From positions 1,302,001-1,366,000 of the forward strand of contig WHVY01000005.1 in the NCBI GenBank assembly GCA_022266195.1: 64,000 nt of DNA, given 5' to 3'. How positions within the stretch are numbered: the stretch's first letter is position 1; each line of letters starts with the position of its first letter. This DNA is from Tetranychus cinnabarinus (Eukaryota; Arthropoda; Arachnida; Trombidiformes; Tetranychidae). The notes beneath the pieces are model-generated. The model ran no database searches. It worked only from the letters and a program-made list of their open reading frames with translations, and was not told the origin of the DNA. A program made the position numbers and the translations under genes. Positions 35,643 to 50,253 of this stretch are shown here, piece after piece.

Positions 35643-38600
35643 TTATTGTGAGAGCTTCGTAAACTATCAAATACTGGGCACAGGGTAAATGTATGCACAG
35701 TTGGGCTTTCCAGTTTTACACGTTTATTTGAACTTTAAACGGGATTTTCAAAGAGCATCTTTCAACATTTTATATTATCAATACTGGTTGGCAAAAGCAA
35801 TTGGAAGCTGATTTTTAAGTTAAAACATTGAGTATTGAAAAGTTGTAGCCTTATCCGATAGAAGTAGTGTGAAATTTTAGTTTGCCGTTACTTTGACCTT
35901 AACTTTTTTGGTAAAAATCAAAACCATTCAAAGCCAAATCACTCAAAGTCGGAAATTCGCAAAATCTTAGCAATGATATAAAAATTATGAAATCATTTGA
36001 TCATTAACTGATGAGATCAAGTGGATAAGAATGCAGAATAATGGATTACATTTAAAAAGTGGTTCAGTTGACGATTAATAGATTGAAATGTTTTATTATT
36101 TCTATTATCATCTCTTTTTCTCATCATTTTATGCATTTCATGTTGAGCATTTGCTGATTTGACTTCAATCATGCTAATGATCATCTTTATTTCCTATGAC
36201 TATGCACAGGTTCTTGAATATCTCGAAGCAAACACAAATGACCCCACTATAAGTGCTTTTATCGAATCAATCAATCCAAGCATTTTTTGCCTTCCTTACT
36301 TTACTTCTCCTTCTTTACTCCTCTAAGTCTATAATAGCATTCCAAGATTGCATCCGCATAATTCACTAATATATACTTGATTGTCATCTCTTCTTTTTTT
36401 ACATTCAGCTTAGTTTTTCTCTTCTACCTCTTTTCCTCTCTCGATCACATCCAAAAGCTCTTTTTGCCCAACCCGAACAAAAAACAGGATTGTCTCTTAC
36501 TTGAGCTAATTCATCAAACTCACCAATTTCTAAAAGAAAAGAATTTTTTTTCTACTTCACCATCAAAATGATCACCAGCTCTATGACATTTGCTGACTGT
36601 CTTATTCATCTTCTGATCATCATCATCATCATCCTTGCTTACAGCTCCTAAATCTGTAGCTCAGTTTTTTGTATTTTTTTCATTTTATATTTTTCATCAT
36701 TTCCTTGCAACTTTTTTCCAATGATTTTCCTTCCTGTTAAGCAAAGACCAAAATGTATTTCTTTCATTCTTTTATGAGTAAACTCATAGGCACAAGTCAA
36801 AGGATCGAGTGAAGCAAGTGGAAGCTAGATGTCATCATCGTTCAGCACAAAAAATGATCGCAATGACTTTTACTTACTCGCCTTATTGTTCGAACTATTT
36901 TCCAATAAAATTTACCTAAATATTTTCAACAAAAATCGTTTGCACTACTTTAGACAAAATGCTCAAAACTGAAAAAATCTAATAATCTCTATGCTAAGGT
37001 TTCTCTTCATTTTAATTAATACATCAAAGCTTAAACAAAAGTCTATTATCTCAAGTTTTACCTCAACTTGATGATGAATTTTACTTACTTTGCTTTACTT
37101 TTTCCTAGCATTTTGATACTTTTTTATATCAATCATAATTACCATAATGAAATGAACTAGGAGATAAAAAAGTGCAAAGTGAAAAGAAGGAAATGAAAAA
37201 AAGTTATAAAATGTAAATAATGATTGTACAGCTTTGGAGAAGTGCAAAAAAGGCCTCGAAAAATTATCATACCTTTTCACTATTCCTTAAAGATATAATC
37301 CTTCTCAAGACTGTTAATTCTGATAATTTGTTGACTAAGCGTTTTCAGCCTTCCCTTGACTTGAACATTTATACGGTTTTGATTAATGTCGATTGTCTCT
37401 GAAATTGAATCTCTAATACTTTGTTCTTGTGGTTTGAGATAAGTTTAGTTTGACTAATTGTTTCTCAAACTTTTAGTAGTAAATAAAATCCGACATGAAT
37501 ACAGTGGAAAGAAAAGAGTTTCATTCAAAAAAATCGAGATTCACTTTCTTTCGCCTTCGTCTTGATGGAAATTCAAGTTTGCAAAATTGATAAATAATAA
37601 ACGTCTAAATGCTAACATATAGAATGAAAAACGGACTCAAAGGGAAAGTAAGAGGGAACAGGAAGGAAAGTTGCAAGCTGGGAGTAAAAAGTCCGCAACA
37701 TTGTATCTTGAAAGTTTAATAAAGTTGAAATGTTAACTTTTGATATTCAAAGAAATGATAAGTCAAAAGAGAATGAAAAATGAAAAAATTGAACATAAAA
37801 GATGATGATGCTTTTCTTAGACATTTTGCTGTTTGAATTTTCTTATGTAAAAAAGTAAAAAAGGTTGAGCAAAAATGAAAAAAAAGAGTAAAGCTGTTAG
37901 AGCAAGACTTGGACATTATCATGGGAATGATGAATTTTTTGCTGTCCTATTCTCGTAGCCATTGTTAGGCTAAAAAAGTTAAATATTAATAACACAAAAG
38001 AGGTGAAAAAAGGAAGAGATGAAAATGAAAAAGTGAAGCCGGGAAAGATGATCAAGGAAACAAACTGAATTTATGAAATTTTGGAATATTGATAATCCAA
38101 TGTCCATAGTTTTCTTGCAATCACTTTTTTTCCTCTTCTGTTCATCTTCCATATCATTTTCTCTGATTTTCTCTTTTTCCTACTCAATCTCTCTTGACTT
38201 CTTTATGCTCTCTTTTATCCGGCAACGCTTTGATTGAAATGATGCATGTCAGCAGAATTTAATTTGACAACATTTCCCAACTGACTTAGACAAACAAGTT
38301 GCAAATCCTTTTTATACATAAACATTAGCTTGGAAGGAGCAATAGAAAGAAGCGCTTTTTCCTCACCTTTTATTTTTCTCCTTTCATTTTCTCCTTCTTT
38401 CAGTCGTCATCATCTTCGTAAACATTTTCACCTTGCATTTTGTATCTCTTTTTTCATGTTCAATTTTTCAAAATTTTCTACTCTGCATGATGAAACAAAA
38501 AGATAAAGTTACAAAAAGCGAACTGATTTTGATGCTATTTCAATTTCTCTTCTTTTTCAAAATTTGCTTTCAACTTTCTTCATTATTTGAAATCCACATA

Positions 38601-41600
38601 ATCCATTATACCAAAGTCTTGTGGCACACGCAACTAGAAAGAGCGTAAACAATAGAATCAACACTCAGACGCGCTTCTTGCACTTGACGCAATTATTTTC
38701 ATCCAACGTTTCATTTGCATGTAAGCCGAAATTGCAATGCCAGCTTTCTTAATGCTTGAAACTAAATTTTATAATTTATTGCTAGCTCACTAGTCAAAGA
38801 ATTGACAAGGTTGGAAAGCTTTATCAAAGAGTCAATATTGTCCGAATACGAGAATTCGGATTAAAGATTAATAGATGGCTAATTTACGATTTTACGATGA
38901 TTTAGGCTGGAAAAGTCTAACGTTTACTACTCAAATAGCACTGATATTTAACGAATTTCACTCTCGATCGCAATAAACTTTTTATAAAACAATGTAAACA
39001 AAGTTCTTTGCGATGGAATTGTGAAAAGATTAATTGTAAGAAGTAAAATTTCGACTAGATTGAATATAGACTGTTATTACTATTGAATGACGAGAAATAC
39101 TGTGTAATAAGGTCTAATGACAAGTACTTTGAACTTGATTATTATGAAAAGCAAAGAGACTGAAGTAAATTCAATCAATTTCGGTAAAAGAAGAGAAAGA
39201 ATAAGGAAGCAAATGGTGGTGAATGAAGAAAAGCCATAAGAAGGAAAACAAAATGAATAGATGTGAGACAAGAACAGATAGATTGAGAGAAAAGTCACTT
39301 TGGTTCTGACAGAAATAAACTTGTTGGCCTGGAGGCAAATTTAAGAAGGAAAAGTTGGCAACAAGAAACTAACTACATCGAGATGAAACAAAGTTTTCAC
39401 AAAAGACAAATGAAGAGCAAATAAAGCACAATTTAACATTACAACCTTGCTACCTTCTTACCATAGCAAGAAGAAGAAGAAGAAAAAAAATCAAAAGAAA
39501 AAGAAAAGTAAACCAAAGAAAGCTTTAAGAATAACATTTTGCAGAACTTTTTGCTTCCATAACTTTGTCTAACTTGATAACAGATAATATATTAATTTTA
39601 TTAGTTTTACCTTCTTTCTTTTCATCGGTTCAAACTATTTACTCAACCCATTCAAAGCTAAACACTTTTCATGGTTAATTCTCATTGACTTTTTCCATGT
39701 CATTAAAACAATTTCAAGTCTCGCTTGTTTATACATTTATAATGAAAAGGTAAATATTGGGTTAAAAAAAGGTTTTGAATAAAATTTTTTTTTAATCTCA
39801 AGTAAATTGCTCAGTTCAAGTTGACAAAAATGAATGTTGTGGAAACTGAAAAGATGAAAGGTCAAAGTTTTGGATGAATAGTTGAACAAGATAGAGAGTC
39901 AGGTAAAAGGAAAGGCAAATAAAGGCAAAGATTAATTGAAAGCGTAATCATTGACTAAACTGGTTAAACCGAAAAGATGAAAAGGTTTTCATGTTTTCCC
40001 AGATTCAATGTATTCTTTCAAGTTATTTTGTTTAAAGTAAATTATCACATTTAGACTGGGAGTGATGATTAACACACAACAGACATTTCTTGCGAGAGAG
40101 AAAATATTTTCCCTCTTTGTGTGCTCTTTTTCATGGCACATTTATTAGCATGTAATAAATTGAACAATGACAAAGAAGAAAAAAATTGACAGAAAATGGT
40201 AAATTTCATTGAAAATGTATTATTATTGCTTCTATTATTATCATCCGTCTCCTTCTGCTTGCTTTATCAGTAAAGGGAGAAAGTAAAGTTTGATTGACTT
40301 AGTTTGTCACCACAAATTAAGTTGACTAAAATTGATACTGATTCCTTTGTCAATGTGAATGTGCTTACTTGGATGACTTTTGCCTTGCTCGTTGCTCTTC
40401 ATCCAACACTCAACCAACTCACTCCCAATGCCATTCCATCTCACTTTTTCTCATCCCTTCTCTTCTGCATTCCCTTTCAATTCACTTTTGTTTCTTATTT
40501 TTTTTGTGTTCACCTTTTCTTTCCTTCTTCGGTTTCTTCTCCCTTCTAAGTGAGTTACGTTTTTGTTACTCTGTAATCATATGCATGAACAGTAATTCAT
40601 TCAATATGGAGAAGAGGAAGAAAAATAAGGTTCAACTTGAATAAGTTGTTTTCTAGCTTTTTATTCATCTTTATCTTCTTCTTCTTCTTCTTCCACTACT
40701 TCTGTTTCTTCATTTCATTTAAAAGGTGACAAAACGAGAAGGGAGGAAACACGTAAAGTGACACACTCAAAGTTTCAAGATTTCAATCAACAGTTGACAG
40801 TTGATTCCAAAAGAAAAGGAAAAATTAACATTTTTCTCCATTATTCAACCTTTGTCTCTACACTTTGATTGACACAATTTGATTTTACGCTTATCATTTA
40901 ATAATTGGTTCAATAGTCGACTCAGTGTTTTGCGGTTTCATTTAATAGCGTAAATTAAATTGTTAAATATACTTCAATTGAGCTCAACTTTGGAGCAACA
41001 ATTTTGTTTCTTTCAAACACTTTGATAGAGAAAGCATTTCATGGTAAAAAAACTTGTTGGATTTCGTCTTTTCACACTCTTTTCGCATTTGCATCATTTG
41101 TTCAATCCATTTCCATTTCCATTTTCATTCAATCGTTGCTGCTTCTTGAAATTGCATTGATTTACATTATTACCTGAGATTCATGTATAAATGTTTAAAG
41201 AATTTATGATTAATGATGTTTCCTTAAAACGATTATTTAGACATTTTTCATTTACTTTTCTTTCTTTTACCGAGTATCATCATGTTTCTCGTTGATGCAT
41301 TCTGTTACTCGAGAATTGCTCAAAGCTTTTCTGTTGCTGTTCAAATTTTTTGCTTCTTTTGCCCTTCATCACCGCATGATGATACGAGATGACAAGATTC
41401 GAGGTTAAATACGAAAAGTTGAACAATGGAGTGGAAAATGTTTTTTTACTTCTCCACTCAAATTAGCCGGAAGCAGATTGAAATTTCAATTTTACTTTTT
41501 CACACTTTACTAATTTCTTGTTATCGAAAAATTAATTTCAATCGTAATATACATTTTGATATCATTTTTACTCCCTTCTTCTGTCACAATTCTTTGTTTC

Positions 41601-44600
41601 ACTCATCATTCTCATTAAACTTGTTTCACTCTACTTTTATCAAAAATACATTTCAATTTGCTGCTTTTCAATGAGAACAAAGTAATTCAGAAGAAAGCAC
41701 TTTTTTTATTAATTTTCCTACGCTTCTTGTTCTTCTCTCAAGATTACATTATTGTGACAAGTTTATTGAAACACATGAATAGACTGGGTTGAACAGTTTT
41801 CACACTTCAGTACCAAGTATTAATATCTGACAGATTTTCCTGAAAATCACTTTTCCAAGATTAAGTTACATGATTCAATCAAATCTCGAAATTTCCTAAA
41901 CTAAACCATGCAAAATGCATAACAATTAGCTTTAATTTATTTTGTCACTCGATCCAACACGATCATCGGTAAAGGAACATGTATCACACAAACTAACCCT
42001 CTTCAATATGGAAAAACTTGATTTCTTGAAAGACATCAAAAAGCTATGTTAGGTCTCATCAAAAGTTGCATCAAGTATAGCGTTCGGCCATAATCGCACT
42101 CTAAAGTTAAAACGTTTGCTGTAGTTTTTTGCATCCACATTTCTTAAAGACACATTGCTATCATTTAAAGATTTTCATCAGACAGCTTGGATCACATGTT
42201 GTTTATAAAGATCGCTTCACGTTTTGTGAGATTCATGTCAGGATTGATTTTGATTGGCACAAAATACTCCATTCAGTACTGACTTCAGCTGAACAAGAAT
42301 GAATATACTCAAGATGACTAAACCTAAAAATCAACTTAACTCTGGCTCTAAGTGTACTTTTCTAAGAATAATAATCAGCATTAGAAAACTTTATTTGTTC
42401 ATTAGTTGCTCGTCTGCAGAACACATTGTAATTAAACTATGGACGGAATGAAATTTTATTCGAATTGTGTTTTTAATAAAGTTCAAAGCAACTCTCTTTT
42501 CGATATTTCATCATTTTGCAAAGGTTCAATGAAAAGTGGAAAACAAGTTGCAATTTTTTTCGTAAAGTTTTACATTTTCAAGGATTTTCATCAAAATTAT
42601 TAATCCGTTAGACTTGGCAAAACAAGTTTACTTGTGACTGAATCGGATTAGAATCGACTTTCAAATTTGCATTTTTTGATTTCTACAGTAATTTAACTAA
42701 TCGTTGGTTCGATTGAATTTCCTACCCTGATTAATTGTAATAGACATTTAATTTTACTTAAACACGCATGTTAGCTTGGTTAAATTGATTTGAAATGGAA
42801 ATGGTTAAAGTTGCTATCAACCAAGATTAACTAATAAATAAACTTGATGTAAAATCTCTTTAATTACAGTGATGTTTAGAGACAATCAAAGTGGATTATA
42901 AGAGAGAGAAGTTGACAGAAGTCAGGATGATGACAAATTAGTCACATTAGGAACATTGAATTTCTATCCAACCTCCAAGCGAACGACAAAAACTTACAAA
43001 AATAGTTTACCACCAGATGATTTTAAAAGGAAACCAGAAGAAGCACGAAAAGCATCCTCGCTCAATATATCGATGATAACGCATTTATGATAACTTTAAA
43101 ATATCAATTATTGGGGGAAAGTTTCTTTAAATTGAGTTGCTCTGAAGCAAACTGAAAATATTCACAACTCCCAATCCCTGATAAAATGGCTTGAAATCTT
43201 TGATTTGTTCTTTATTAAATAGAAAGTATACAAAGTGTGGTTGACACTTTTCGCCCTAATAGAAGGTGAAGATGATGTTTCTGATGTGAGATGAGGAAGA
43301 TGAGATGAAAAGACGAAGAAAGAAGAAGAAATGAGAAATGACAGCGAGAAAAGTTGGAGTAAAGATCAAGTGAATGGAAAGCTTATCAAGAAATGATTAG
43401 CTGTTGATGCTTTATAAAGTTGGATATTCAGAAGTTGGCAAAAGATGAACCCTGAAAGGGAAAAGTGAATATAAAGGTGAAGGGGCTCGAGGAATGCATG
43501 CGAGTGAGCATTAATTTGAAAGGTGCAAACCGGGTTAGCTTTTTCCAAACCTGTCATTTCTATTTCAATCTGGATTGAAAATTTCCTCTGGGAATTGAAA
43601 TAGTCTCCGGAAATCCATTAAATTGGCTGACAGAATTAAACTCTTAGGCTTCATGCTTTTCTCACTCTTTTTATCCACAATCTTAGCAAGACTTTCTTCT
43701 GATGAAGATGGTTCACTAAGATAAATAGGAAATCTATTCTGTTTGTTTATCAAACACTATTTGACTGTTGATTTGAGCTTTGATCTTTTGCCACTTTATT
43801 GATGAATAAAGAAATAATGAGTAATTGTAAGCTGCAATAAAAGTCAATGGAGAGAAAAGTAAAGGAGTTTAGAAAGAAGAAGAAGAAGAAGAAGAAGAGA
43901 AAAAAGTTGAACCTGTGTGTACAATGAATGGTGAGAAGATGAAGATGAGAGAGAATAAGAATAAGAAGGAATAAAAAGGAGAAGAAAAAATAATAGTTAC
44001 CAAGCTATCTGATTGAGTTTGGTTTTCTTCTGGAATTGGAAATAAAACTAACAAGATAAAAGATGCTAAGGGAATCCAACAAGAATTCCCAAATCAAGTG
44101 GATAGGAATCAATTATTTTACTTAATTTGATGTCATTCACATTGACCACAGAATTTTAGTCGAAAATTGCAATTAAAAATGAAAATGAATCGCAGAATCA
44201 ATTGAATGGAATAAATGAGCAAAATTTAAATTTAAAATGTTGACCATTGTCTACTTGTTAAATCGATCAAATTATTCAAGAACGAAAATTAAATGAAAGT
44301 TGAATGGAAATTGATTTTATCACTTTTAACAGTTTTATTTTTCGCTTGAAAATGTTTGACTGCTCTTTTGCTCATTTTGCAGCTAAAAAGTGTTGATTAA
44401 AAGTTTCCCGTCAACTCATCTAATCATTTAATTGATAATTCAAAAGTTATTCACTTGGTTTAGCAAGTGTTTAATCAAGTTGCAAAAAGTACAACAGAAG
44501 TCTATTTTTCTTCATCATTCCCAGCAATCCATCTCTAACTCCATGATATCCTAAACACTTTGAACGATAATCTATTTTGCTTTATCAGAATAACCTTCAT

Positions 44601-45260
44601 CTCTGCCTTCATCTTCCTTCTCTTCTTGTTGTTATTTTTTTTTGCTTGCTTCTTCTCTCTCCTTTAACACTTTATCCTTTGCAATTTACTGAGCAAGAAA
44701 ATGAATGGATAAAGATGAACATGATTGGTGTTAACTGTAGAATGAGTGAGTAAAAGAGAGAGAGAGAGAGATGATCATGAATGCTTATCATGATACATGT
44801 TGGAAGATAAAATAATGATGATGCAGATGATGAGTTAGAGAAGTGAACAGAGTGAGCAATATATTGGTGGATGAAGAAGCAAGTAATACCAAAGTAACAG
44901 CAACAGACGATAATCAGTCAATTGTGACTTGGTTAAACAGTTAACTTACTTCTAAAATTAACTTTGATCAATTCCCTAATCATTGTGACTTATTGTTTCA
45001 AATTAACCAACTGAGACCATTTAAGGTAAGGATAAGTTTATCATTTCAAATGAGGAGGAGTTGATGAAGATAAAGATGGTTTCATGTGTCCGAGAGTTGC
45101 GAAATAAAAGGTAAAGGAAAAAGTATAAGGATAATGATGATGATGATGATAAAGATTGGAGATTAACTTCAGAAGGAAGGAAAAACTATCAGAAATTGTC
45201 TTTGAATCTCGCCAAAAGTCGCCAAAATCGAAAATTGCTCCAAACAAAATGATTGAAATT
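35643..45260. other. Gene desert
   Basis: No gene is supported over this 9.6 kb. It is AT-rich with alternating polypyrimidine and polypurine tracts. Microsatellites include CTT repeats (40677-40693), GAA repeats (43878-43898), GA repeats (44757-44770) and GAT repeats (45133-45150). An ACTGGGAGTG site is at 40055-40064. All long frames are low-complexity. Confidence 0.5.
43878..43898 (+). repeat. GAA trinucleotide microsatellite
   Basis: This is about seven uninterrupted AGA/GAA units in a purine-rich tract. Confidence 0.85.
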
Positions 45261-45342
45261 TTACAAAAATTCGTCTTTCTGCATCAGCAACTTCTCAATC
45301 AATAAAAACAAAATTTCTTTACAGTAATCAGAATAACCATTT

Positions 45343-45453
45343 TTATCTAAATCTTGATCCGGACAAGGAACACGGAAGTGCACACAGGTTGATCACAAGC
45401 GATAAAATTGCTATCACAACTAGAACTGAACTAGACCTGGTCGAAGTTTCCAT
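45343..45453 (-). CDS. Candidate short secreted peptide
   Basis: A minus-strand ATG ORF of 36 residues has a textbook signal-peptide shape: a polar, Thr/Ser/Arg-containing N-terminus (METSTRSS), a hydrophobic core at about residues 9-24, then a Cys-containing segment ending LPCSLSGSRFR and a stop. The DNA is distinctly richer in G+C than the surrounding 10 kb, and codon third positions are not A/T-dominated. The next frame (45261-45392, after a TGA) is also coding-like and reads VPCPDQDLDKNGYSDYC before a hydrophobic tail, so a single-base indel, or splicing I cannot place, may join the two. I recognise no family. It could be a secreted peptide gene, a broken gene or a first exon. Confidence 0.35.
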   Translation of the reverse strand: METSTRSSSVLVVIAILSLVINLCALPCSLSGSRFR

Positions 45454-48400
45454 TCTCGGTATTAGAAGTGTATCATTCCTGACTGCAAGGAATGAATGGA
45501 ACTGAGATTTGATAACTTTGTATTTAGAAGCATTTTTTTGTTAATAAAGCTCTTTGGTTCAAACTTTTAATTTCCTAATTTTGTGTGTTTTTCTTTGATT
45601 TGTTTCATTGCATGAAGTGTTGAAGTTTGGAGAAAGTTTTGCGATTCGATTAAAAAGCAACTGTAATGAGATATTTTTGTAATCAAGTAACTAAGTCCTT
45701 TCATAATTCCTTCTTTGTTTCATTTCAACATTCAATTTTTTAATCAAATGCAAAAGTTTATCATTTCAAAAATGAAACGTTTTCAAATTCATTGTAATAC
45801 TCTGCAAGAGTTAACAGGTATTACTTGGTTTCACGTAATGCATATAAAAATGAGAGAATCCAGATTGAATATTCAACATCTTTATTAAATTTGAAAAGAT
45901 ATTTGATTAGTTTATTTAGAATGAAAATGAAAATGAATAGAAAGTTTCAAATTACTTTGAACAAGAGTTTGGCCCAAATCTTTAGTCATTCAGCATCCAT
46001 TAGCCCTAACTGAATGATGCTTATGCTGAATCAATATTGCTATGAAAAAAATCCTCATTTCTAGCAAAATACCTTTTCCAACTCATTTTGGGAATGTGAA
46101 ACTTTGCAATTTTACTAAATTAATTTACTCAAAACTTTAATAGTTGACTAAATGAACTTCAAGTGTCCACTAAACCAAGCATTTTGCTGATCGTCAAGAG
46201 TCCAACATCAAAATGAAAAAGATGAGTTGAAGCATGTTAATCTTGAGTGTTTTCACTCGCAAAGTTCATTAGAAAACTGTGAAAATCTAATTTGATTTTC
46301 GCTTAAAAATTGGTAAACAGTTGAAATTAGATTTAGAACTAAAAGCTCAATACAAATAGACTATTTGAATTCGACCAGTAAACAAAGCTCTTTCTGAATT
46401 CAATTCCAATATCAGGCAAGATTGATGCAACATTAAAGATCTTCGCTTTTGTTGAGAAGTACTTTCAATTTCTCAATATTTGCTGACGAAAATGAGAAAA
46501 GGCAAAATCATAAAACTGTTTTGTCCAAGCTCTTAATGATTTTCCATCCATCATTTAACAATTTAACGTTCGAAATTGAAACATTGCCGTTTACGAGTTG
46601 ACACAATAAATAGAAGATTAAATCTCAATTTAGTTTTATTTCAATTACAATTATTCATTAAATTCACCATTACAAAGGTTTAAAAAGGAAAGTAAATCAA
46701 AATTGTTGATAGTTTTTCATTAATTCAAGTTATTTCCACAGAAACATTTCAACTGTAAAATGAAGAGAAGAGGAGAAGAAGAAAAATCAAACAATTTCTT
46801 CTACTCAATGTAAATCATTCTTATATAACTCAAACATTTTATCTCATTCCAATCTCTGAATCTTCAACAACTTCAAAAGACCATTTTTCATCGATTTTTC
46901 ATCCAAACCCAAAAGTAAAATAGCGTCACTCTGTTTGGCAACACTTTTATCTCTGTCATACTTTTACAACTTTTCATGACTGAGCAAAATGCTTTGCTAA
47001 AATTTACACTTTTCAAATTTTCTCTTTTCTTTCCTTTTCTCTTTGAACTTTTTTTTTCTTTCCAGGAAGAAGAAGAAGAAGAAAAAAGTAAGGAAATTCA
47101 GCAAGAAAAAAGAGCTTGAAATGAGCTTAGCTAGCTTCTTATTTCCTATCATTTTCCACCTTTCATATAATTTATTGCATTCGTATTTGTTTGTATTTAG
47201 ACACTTTAACTGCACTTTGTACCATTGTGAATTACATATTGTGGTAGTAAATTTCAACTCATCTCATCAAATCACATCAATCCCATCATAAACATTATCA
47301 CCATCAGAAATGATCAATTGTGCCATGAGAGGAGAGAAGAAGGCAAAATTAGAACTAACTCGATATAAAGCTAATAGCTTTTCAACTCGATACTGCAAAG
47401 TACAGTCAAGTATCATTAATGTGATTTGCTTTTCCATTTCTTTTCATTTTTTTACCTTTATTTTCGAGAGAACAAAAAACTTCTATTGTCACATTTACCG
47501 AATTAGTTTTACTTTTTCTTTTCCTTCTTCATCTTAATCAACTTTCGTCGGATCCAGTTGCAGTAAATGTTGGTATAAAGTTGAACCTGCAAGAGTCAAG
47601 AGTTGGATAATGAAACCAATAACTAATCGAGAAAAAAATTAATTAAACGATGAATTATCAGGCAATTGATTTTAATGGCAATTGACATTGTTGCAACTTG
47701 CAAATGTTTTCATTTTTGGCACAATTTTCGCTCTTTTCTCTCTTCTTTTTGCTTTAGCGGAAAAGGATTTGAATTTTTCATGAAAAGAGAAACATTATTA
47801 CTCAGAGTGAATCAAGATTCATTCATTTGATAAGCTGAAAATTGAATGAAGATGGTGAATGGGTTGAGGGATACAGAACTGGTTGCAACTTGAAAATGTT
47901 GCAAATAATTGGATTTCAAGATGAATGAAAAATTATCTTTGAGTTACTGAATCTGTCAAGAATGAAAGGCTGTATTGCATTAAATAGACTCAGCTAATTA
48001 ACTTTGCCAGAATCGGATAAATCTTTGTCAACCACTTTTGACTTGGATGGTCGGTGAAGTTAACAAAAAAATTGAATCTCAATCAACAAAACATCTGACA
48101 AAGTTGAAATGGAAAGAAGAGGAAAAAAGTGAAAAACAAAAGAATCACAATTGCAACATGAAAAATCATTATTCATCATTTGGTCCAATTTTATTACTCA
48201 TCTTCTAACAGCTTCCCTGTCAAACTCGCCGGAATCCCAGTGAGAATTCAATGAGGTAAGGTGTTGATTGTATGACAAGAGAAATGTAGCTAAATAGATG
48301 AAAATAAATGTACAAAAACAATTTACGCCAACATGGAGTTGGCAACGATAATGATTGAGTAAAAAAAGCAAAAGGGGAGAGAAAAGACTGAAACATTGCA

Positions 48401-50250
48401 ACAATTGGCTGAGTCGATTTCAGAGTCAGTTTGAAGAAAAGTATAAAATTGAAACTTTGAATCAAATTTACTTTTACCTTTAATGAATTATGAAATTGTT
48501 GAAACTTTACATTTACTAAAAGGATTGACTTTGTATCTAGTTAGACATTAGTAATGAGAAAAACTTAAATGTTGAAGGTTCAATTTAAATGGGAAATCGT
48601 TTAGTCAAAGATTTCCATCAAAACTCTTAATCAGTGAATTAATGGCAAGATAATTATCAGGGAAAAGAAAATTTTTGCCGAAAAAATGACTGGGAATATT
48701 TAAAATGTTGGTTAATAAGGGTAAATGATATGTGGAGTTGAAAAGAAGTGAGCAAAATGAAAAGAGAGTGAAAAGTTGAAGGATAATGCTGAGGGAATAT
48801 GGAAAGATGATGAGCTTAATGAAACAGGTAGTAAAGCACTTTCATCAACTAAGCTAATTGACTTCATCAGGAGAGGAAATTAGCTTTGAAACTTTGTTAT
48901 ATCATGGGTTTTGTGCAGTGAATAAAGTGAACTCTTGCAAGTAAAGAAACCGAGTTTCATGGAATAAGGTAAAAAGAAAATGATAAGAAGGAATCAAGGA
49001 TGGAAATGGGAAAAAATGAAAAGTTTCAGTTTTCTTTACCTTTAATTACAATTGAAGGCAACTTGAGAAAATACTTCGAACTTTATATTTTACTTTTCTC
49101 AAGACTTTCATTTTTTCAAATGTCTTTCATCAAATATCACTAAACAGTTTCAGATTTATTAGGATAAATATTTTCGACACATTTCAATGTTAAGAGTTTC
49201 AGACTTTTCTCGATCAATTTGCAAGAATTGTCTCAACGTTTGACAGAAAAGACTATTTTTGTTTCGTTTAAATGCATTTCATTACAAGCTTTCAATTCGA
49301 TATCAATGTGCTTTCGAAGTTGTTTGCTTACTTGAGTTCGATTCGGAATAATTTTGATTATTTGATGCCAACTCTTCATATTTGCATTGAGGTCCTGATT
49401 ACTGATGAAAATGTTTTTTTGTATTTCATCATTTTATTTTTTGATCATCATTCCCTTTATTGAAATGTCAAAACTTGAATAATGAAAAAGGAAAAAAGCT
49501 CGCAAATCTGATGAAATTTTGGTGTAAAAGAAGGTCAATAAACATTAGAAAGTGTAAAATTGAATAGAATTGAATAAATGCATGTTTTATCAATGATAAT
49601 AACCTTTTGTATTTTGGATTCGTTTTGAAATTTTGTTCATTTTTCTCCTATTATTTACCTAAGTTATAAGTTGAATAAAAAAGAAAGGACAAAATTGATA
49701 ATCTGAAAGAGGTTAAAGTAAAGATGAGACAAAAACACCGTTTGAAACCGGAACTTGAATGAATAGCTACTTGAGAGTGTAAGAAGAAGAACAGGAAGTT
49801 TATAAGATGAAAAGTCTACATGAACTCATTTTAGAATAAATATTTTATCGGCGAAAAGAAGAAGATGACGAAGAAGATTAAAATGAGTGGAAAGACTAAA
49901 TAAGACACTTATACAGTTAATCATCCAAAAGGGAAACATTATCATCTTTTATACTTTTACTTTTTCTCTTCTTCTCTTGAATATTTTACTTCGACTCAAA
50001 TGTTATCAACTAATGTAAATAATAACAGTTGTCAATAAAAAGCTAGCAATGATCATCATCATCATGATGATAAGAATAAAAGGCAAATCGAAAAATAATC
50101 TCAAAGTAATAACTTTCAAGAATGAAATATTATTACGTTTCATGGTAAATAATATCTCACAAATATCATGAGCTAACATACTAATGTGTAAAGTTGTAAA
50201 TAATAAGAACAAAAGTTGACCCATTTTCCAATGAAAAGAGAAGAGTAAAG
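45454..50250. other. Gene desert
   Basis: No gene is supported. The facing ORFs at 46997-47291 are opposite readings of a poly-AAG tract. No RNA gene or further TIR was noticed. Confidence 0.45.
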
Positions 50251-50253
50251 TTC

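Noticed and set aside
46997..47291. Opposed Lys-rich and Phe-rich ORFs
   Set aside because: Both come from the same poly-AAG/CTT tract.
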